This document shows positions 63,245 through 64,000 of a DNA stretch of 64,000 nt, in pieces. How positions within the stretch are numbered: the stretch's first letter is position 1; each line of letters opens with the position of its first letter. Both the position numbers and the translations under genes were made by a program. The stretch lies in NCBI RefSeq assembly GCF_026559675.1, contig NZ_CP092891.1, positions 1,736,001 to 1,800,000 on the forward strand, read 5' to 3'. Source of the stretch: Microbacterium oxydans. Lineage in GTDB: Bacteria; Actinomycetota; Actinomycetes; Actinomycetales; Microbacteriaceae. The notes beneath the pieces are model-generated. The model was not told where the DNA came from. It ran no database searches and saw only the letters and a list, made by a program, of their open reading frames with translations.

Positions 63245-63262
63245 GTCACTAGCTACAGTGAC
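63245..63262. promoter_or_regulatory. Inverted repeat GTCACT-N6-AGTGAC
   Basis: GTCACT (63245-63250) and AGTGAC (63257-63262) are separated by AGCTAC in the gap between two leftward phage gene groups. The spacing suits a dimeric repressor, and TAGCTA inside it could be a -10 box. Confidence 0.5.
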
Positions 63263-63317
63263 CCGGGTTCAGTGGGCTCGGAGTCGAATAGAAGAGACCC
63301 CGGGCGGGTTCATGGAT

Positions 63318-63593
63318 TCAGCGCCCGAGGCGGGCGCGCTCCTCGTCGGAGAGGCGGGCAACGGCCTCCTCGTAGCGCAGCTTGGCCTTGGCCATGCTGC
63401 GGCGCAGACTCTCGCGCTGGCGCTCGGCGCCCTCGGGGGTCGCGCGGTACTCGCGCTGGCGCTCGGCATGGCAGGGGCGACAGTAGGCCGTCCGGCCGTC
63501 CGGCCGGGACCGGTTCCGCGGGAACTCGGGGAGCGGCTTGACGACGCCGCACCGCGGGCAGCGACGCTCGAACTTGATGATGGGGTCAGTCAT
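63318..63593 (-). CDS. Zinc-ribbon / HNH-like phage protein
   Basis: 91 residues. Two Cys pairs (RCPRCGVVKPLPEF and YCRPCHAERQREY) form a predicted zinc site like the N-terminal half of small phage HNH or recombination-endonuclease-like proteins, but no full catalytic HNH is visible. The basic helical tail may bind DNA. The ATG overlaps the upstream gene by 8 nt. Confidence 0.78.
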   Translation of the reverse strand: MTDPIIKFERRCPRCGVVKPLPEFPRNRSRPDGRTAYCRPCHAERQREYRATPEGAERQRESLRRSMAKAKLRYEEAVARLSDEERARLGR

Positions 63594-63903
63594 CAGCGTC
63601 CTCCTTCAGCGCAGTGATGCGGGACGCCTCGCGGCGCATGAGGGCCAGGCGGGACGCGGCGCCCTCCGGCTTGGCGGTCGCGCGGCGGCGGCGCTCGCGC
63701 TCGTCGCGGACGACGCGGCGCAGGGCACCGAGGACGCCGGCGTAGGAGGCCACGGTTCGGGTCTGGAGCTCGCCGCGGGTCGCCTGGGCATCGAGCTCAG
63801 CGGCCAGGGTGCGGGCGAGGTAGACCTCGGCGGCGTGCTGCTCGTCGGAGAGGACCGGGTCGGACGCGAGGGTCCGCTCCAGCTCGTCGGTGTGAGTAGT
63901 CAT
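63586..63903 (-). CDS. Hypothetical helical phage protein
   Basis: 105 residues, all-helical by composition (DELERTLASDPVLSDEQHAAEVYLARTL; LRRVVRDERERRRR). The ATG at 63903 has GGAG upstream; the frame stays open 23 codons more. No family recognised. May be a small DNA-associated early protein. Confidence 0.65.
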   Translation of the reverse strand: MTTHTDELERTLASDPVLSDEQHAAEVYLARTLAAELDAQATRGELQTRTVASYAGVLGALRRVVRDERERRRRATAKPEGAASRLALMRREASRITALKEDADD

Positions 63904-63913
63904 CGGTCTCCGA

Positions 63914-64000
63914 TCAGATGCGACCCGGCCAGTACGGGCGGGTACTCGGGGCAGGGGAGTTGAGCGCGGCAAGCTCGGCGCGGAGTGAGCTAGCTTCGCG
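63914..64000 (-). CDS. Partial phage ORF (C-terminus only)
   Basis: An open frame enters from the right edge and gives 28 residues ending YWPGRI, with the stop 10 nt before the next start. The spacing fits the leftward gene series. Too short to identify. Confidence 0.4.
   Translation of the reverse strand, partial: REASSLRAELAALNSPAPSTRPYWPGRI

Larger units (their letters stand above)
58403..64000. mobile_element. Integrated prophage or phage-like element (left part)
   Basis: The element begins at the break in yifB and continues past the window. It holds a large serine integrase, three small plus-strand genes, an unknown membrane-anchored protein and a leftward set of small overlapping genes with HNH and zinc-ribbon proteins. 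These are typical of early regions of actinobacteriophages. No structural genes are visible in this part, so full phage status is inferred. Confidence 0.85.

Noticed and set aside
1..64000. CRISPR arrays, insertion sequences, rRNA genes
   Set aside because: I looked for regularly spaced repeats, transposase motifs and rRNA stretches and saw none. The only tandem repeat is the three-copy 10-bp motif at 81-110.

Overview
The window is high-GC actinobacterial chromosome, most likely Microbacteriaceae and probably Microbacterium. This rests on protein style, the lepB-rnhB-DUF2469-YraN-YifB and rpsP-khpA-rimM-trmD gene orders, many GTG/TTG starts, and tight ATGA/GTGA overlaps. The left 58.4 kb is ordinary chromosome. 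At about 58.4 kb a YifB/ComM-type gene is cut by an integrated element that starts with a large serine integrase and runs off the right edge.

Layout, 0-16 kb: a STAND/TPR regulator with a 10-bp iterated repeat upstream; pepN; a kinase-like phosphotransferase and a metallo-hydrolase; tRNA-Glu; an acyltransferase-3 protein; an ECF sigma factor with a DUF4349 membrane protein; terC behind a probable yybP-ykoY (Mn2+) riboswitch; a flavin monooxygenase/O-acetylhomoserine sulfhydrylase pair; leuCD behind a leucine-rich leader peptide. 16-36 kb: murA-plsC-gpsA-ddl (envelope precursors), thiL, rsmD, recG, coaD, DUF177-rpmF-rnc-mutM, an FtsX-type ABC exporter, a tandem GNAT protein with a small-protein leader region, then smc-ftsY.

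36-58 kb: lipB-lipA with a divergent TetR gene and a shared palindrome; a membrane protein/sigma factor pair; ffh; an EamA transporter facing a LysR regulator; the glycerol cluster glpD-glpF-glpK with a divergent SorC-type regulator and a perfect 14-bp palindrome; a YbdK-type ligase; rpsP-khpA-rimM-trmD; a phosphatase; map; rplS; lepB-rnhB-DUF2469-YraN-yifB'.

58.4-64 kb: a prophage or related element. It has the serine integrase, three small plus-strand genes, a membrane-anchored coiled-coil protein of unknown function, and a leftward string of small overlapping genes (HNH endonuclease, zinc-ribbon protein, a 32-residue membrane peptide and others).

A recurring signature is a (T/C)ANNNT -10 box placed exactly 6 nt before the start codon. 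At least fifteen genes here have it, including the phage integrase, which points to widespread leaderless transcription and settles several start codons. I see no CRISPR array, no rRNA and no insertion sequence. All functional names rest on recognised motifs and family resemblance; no search was run.
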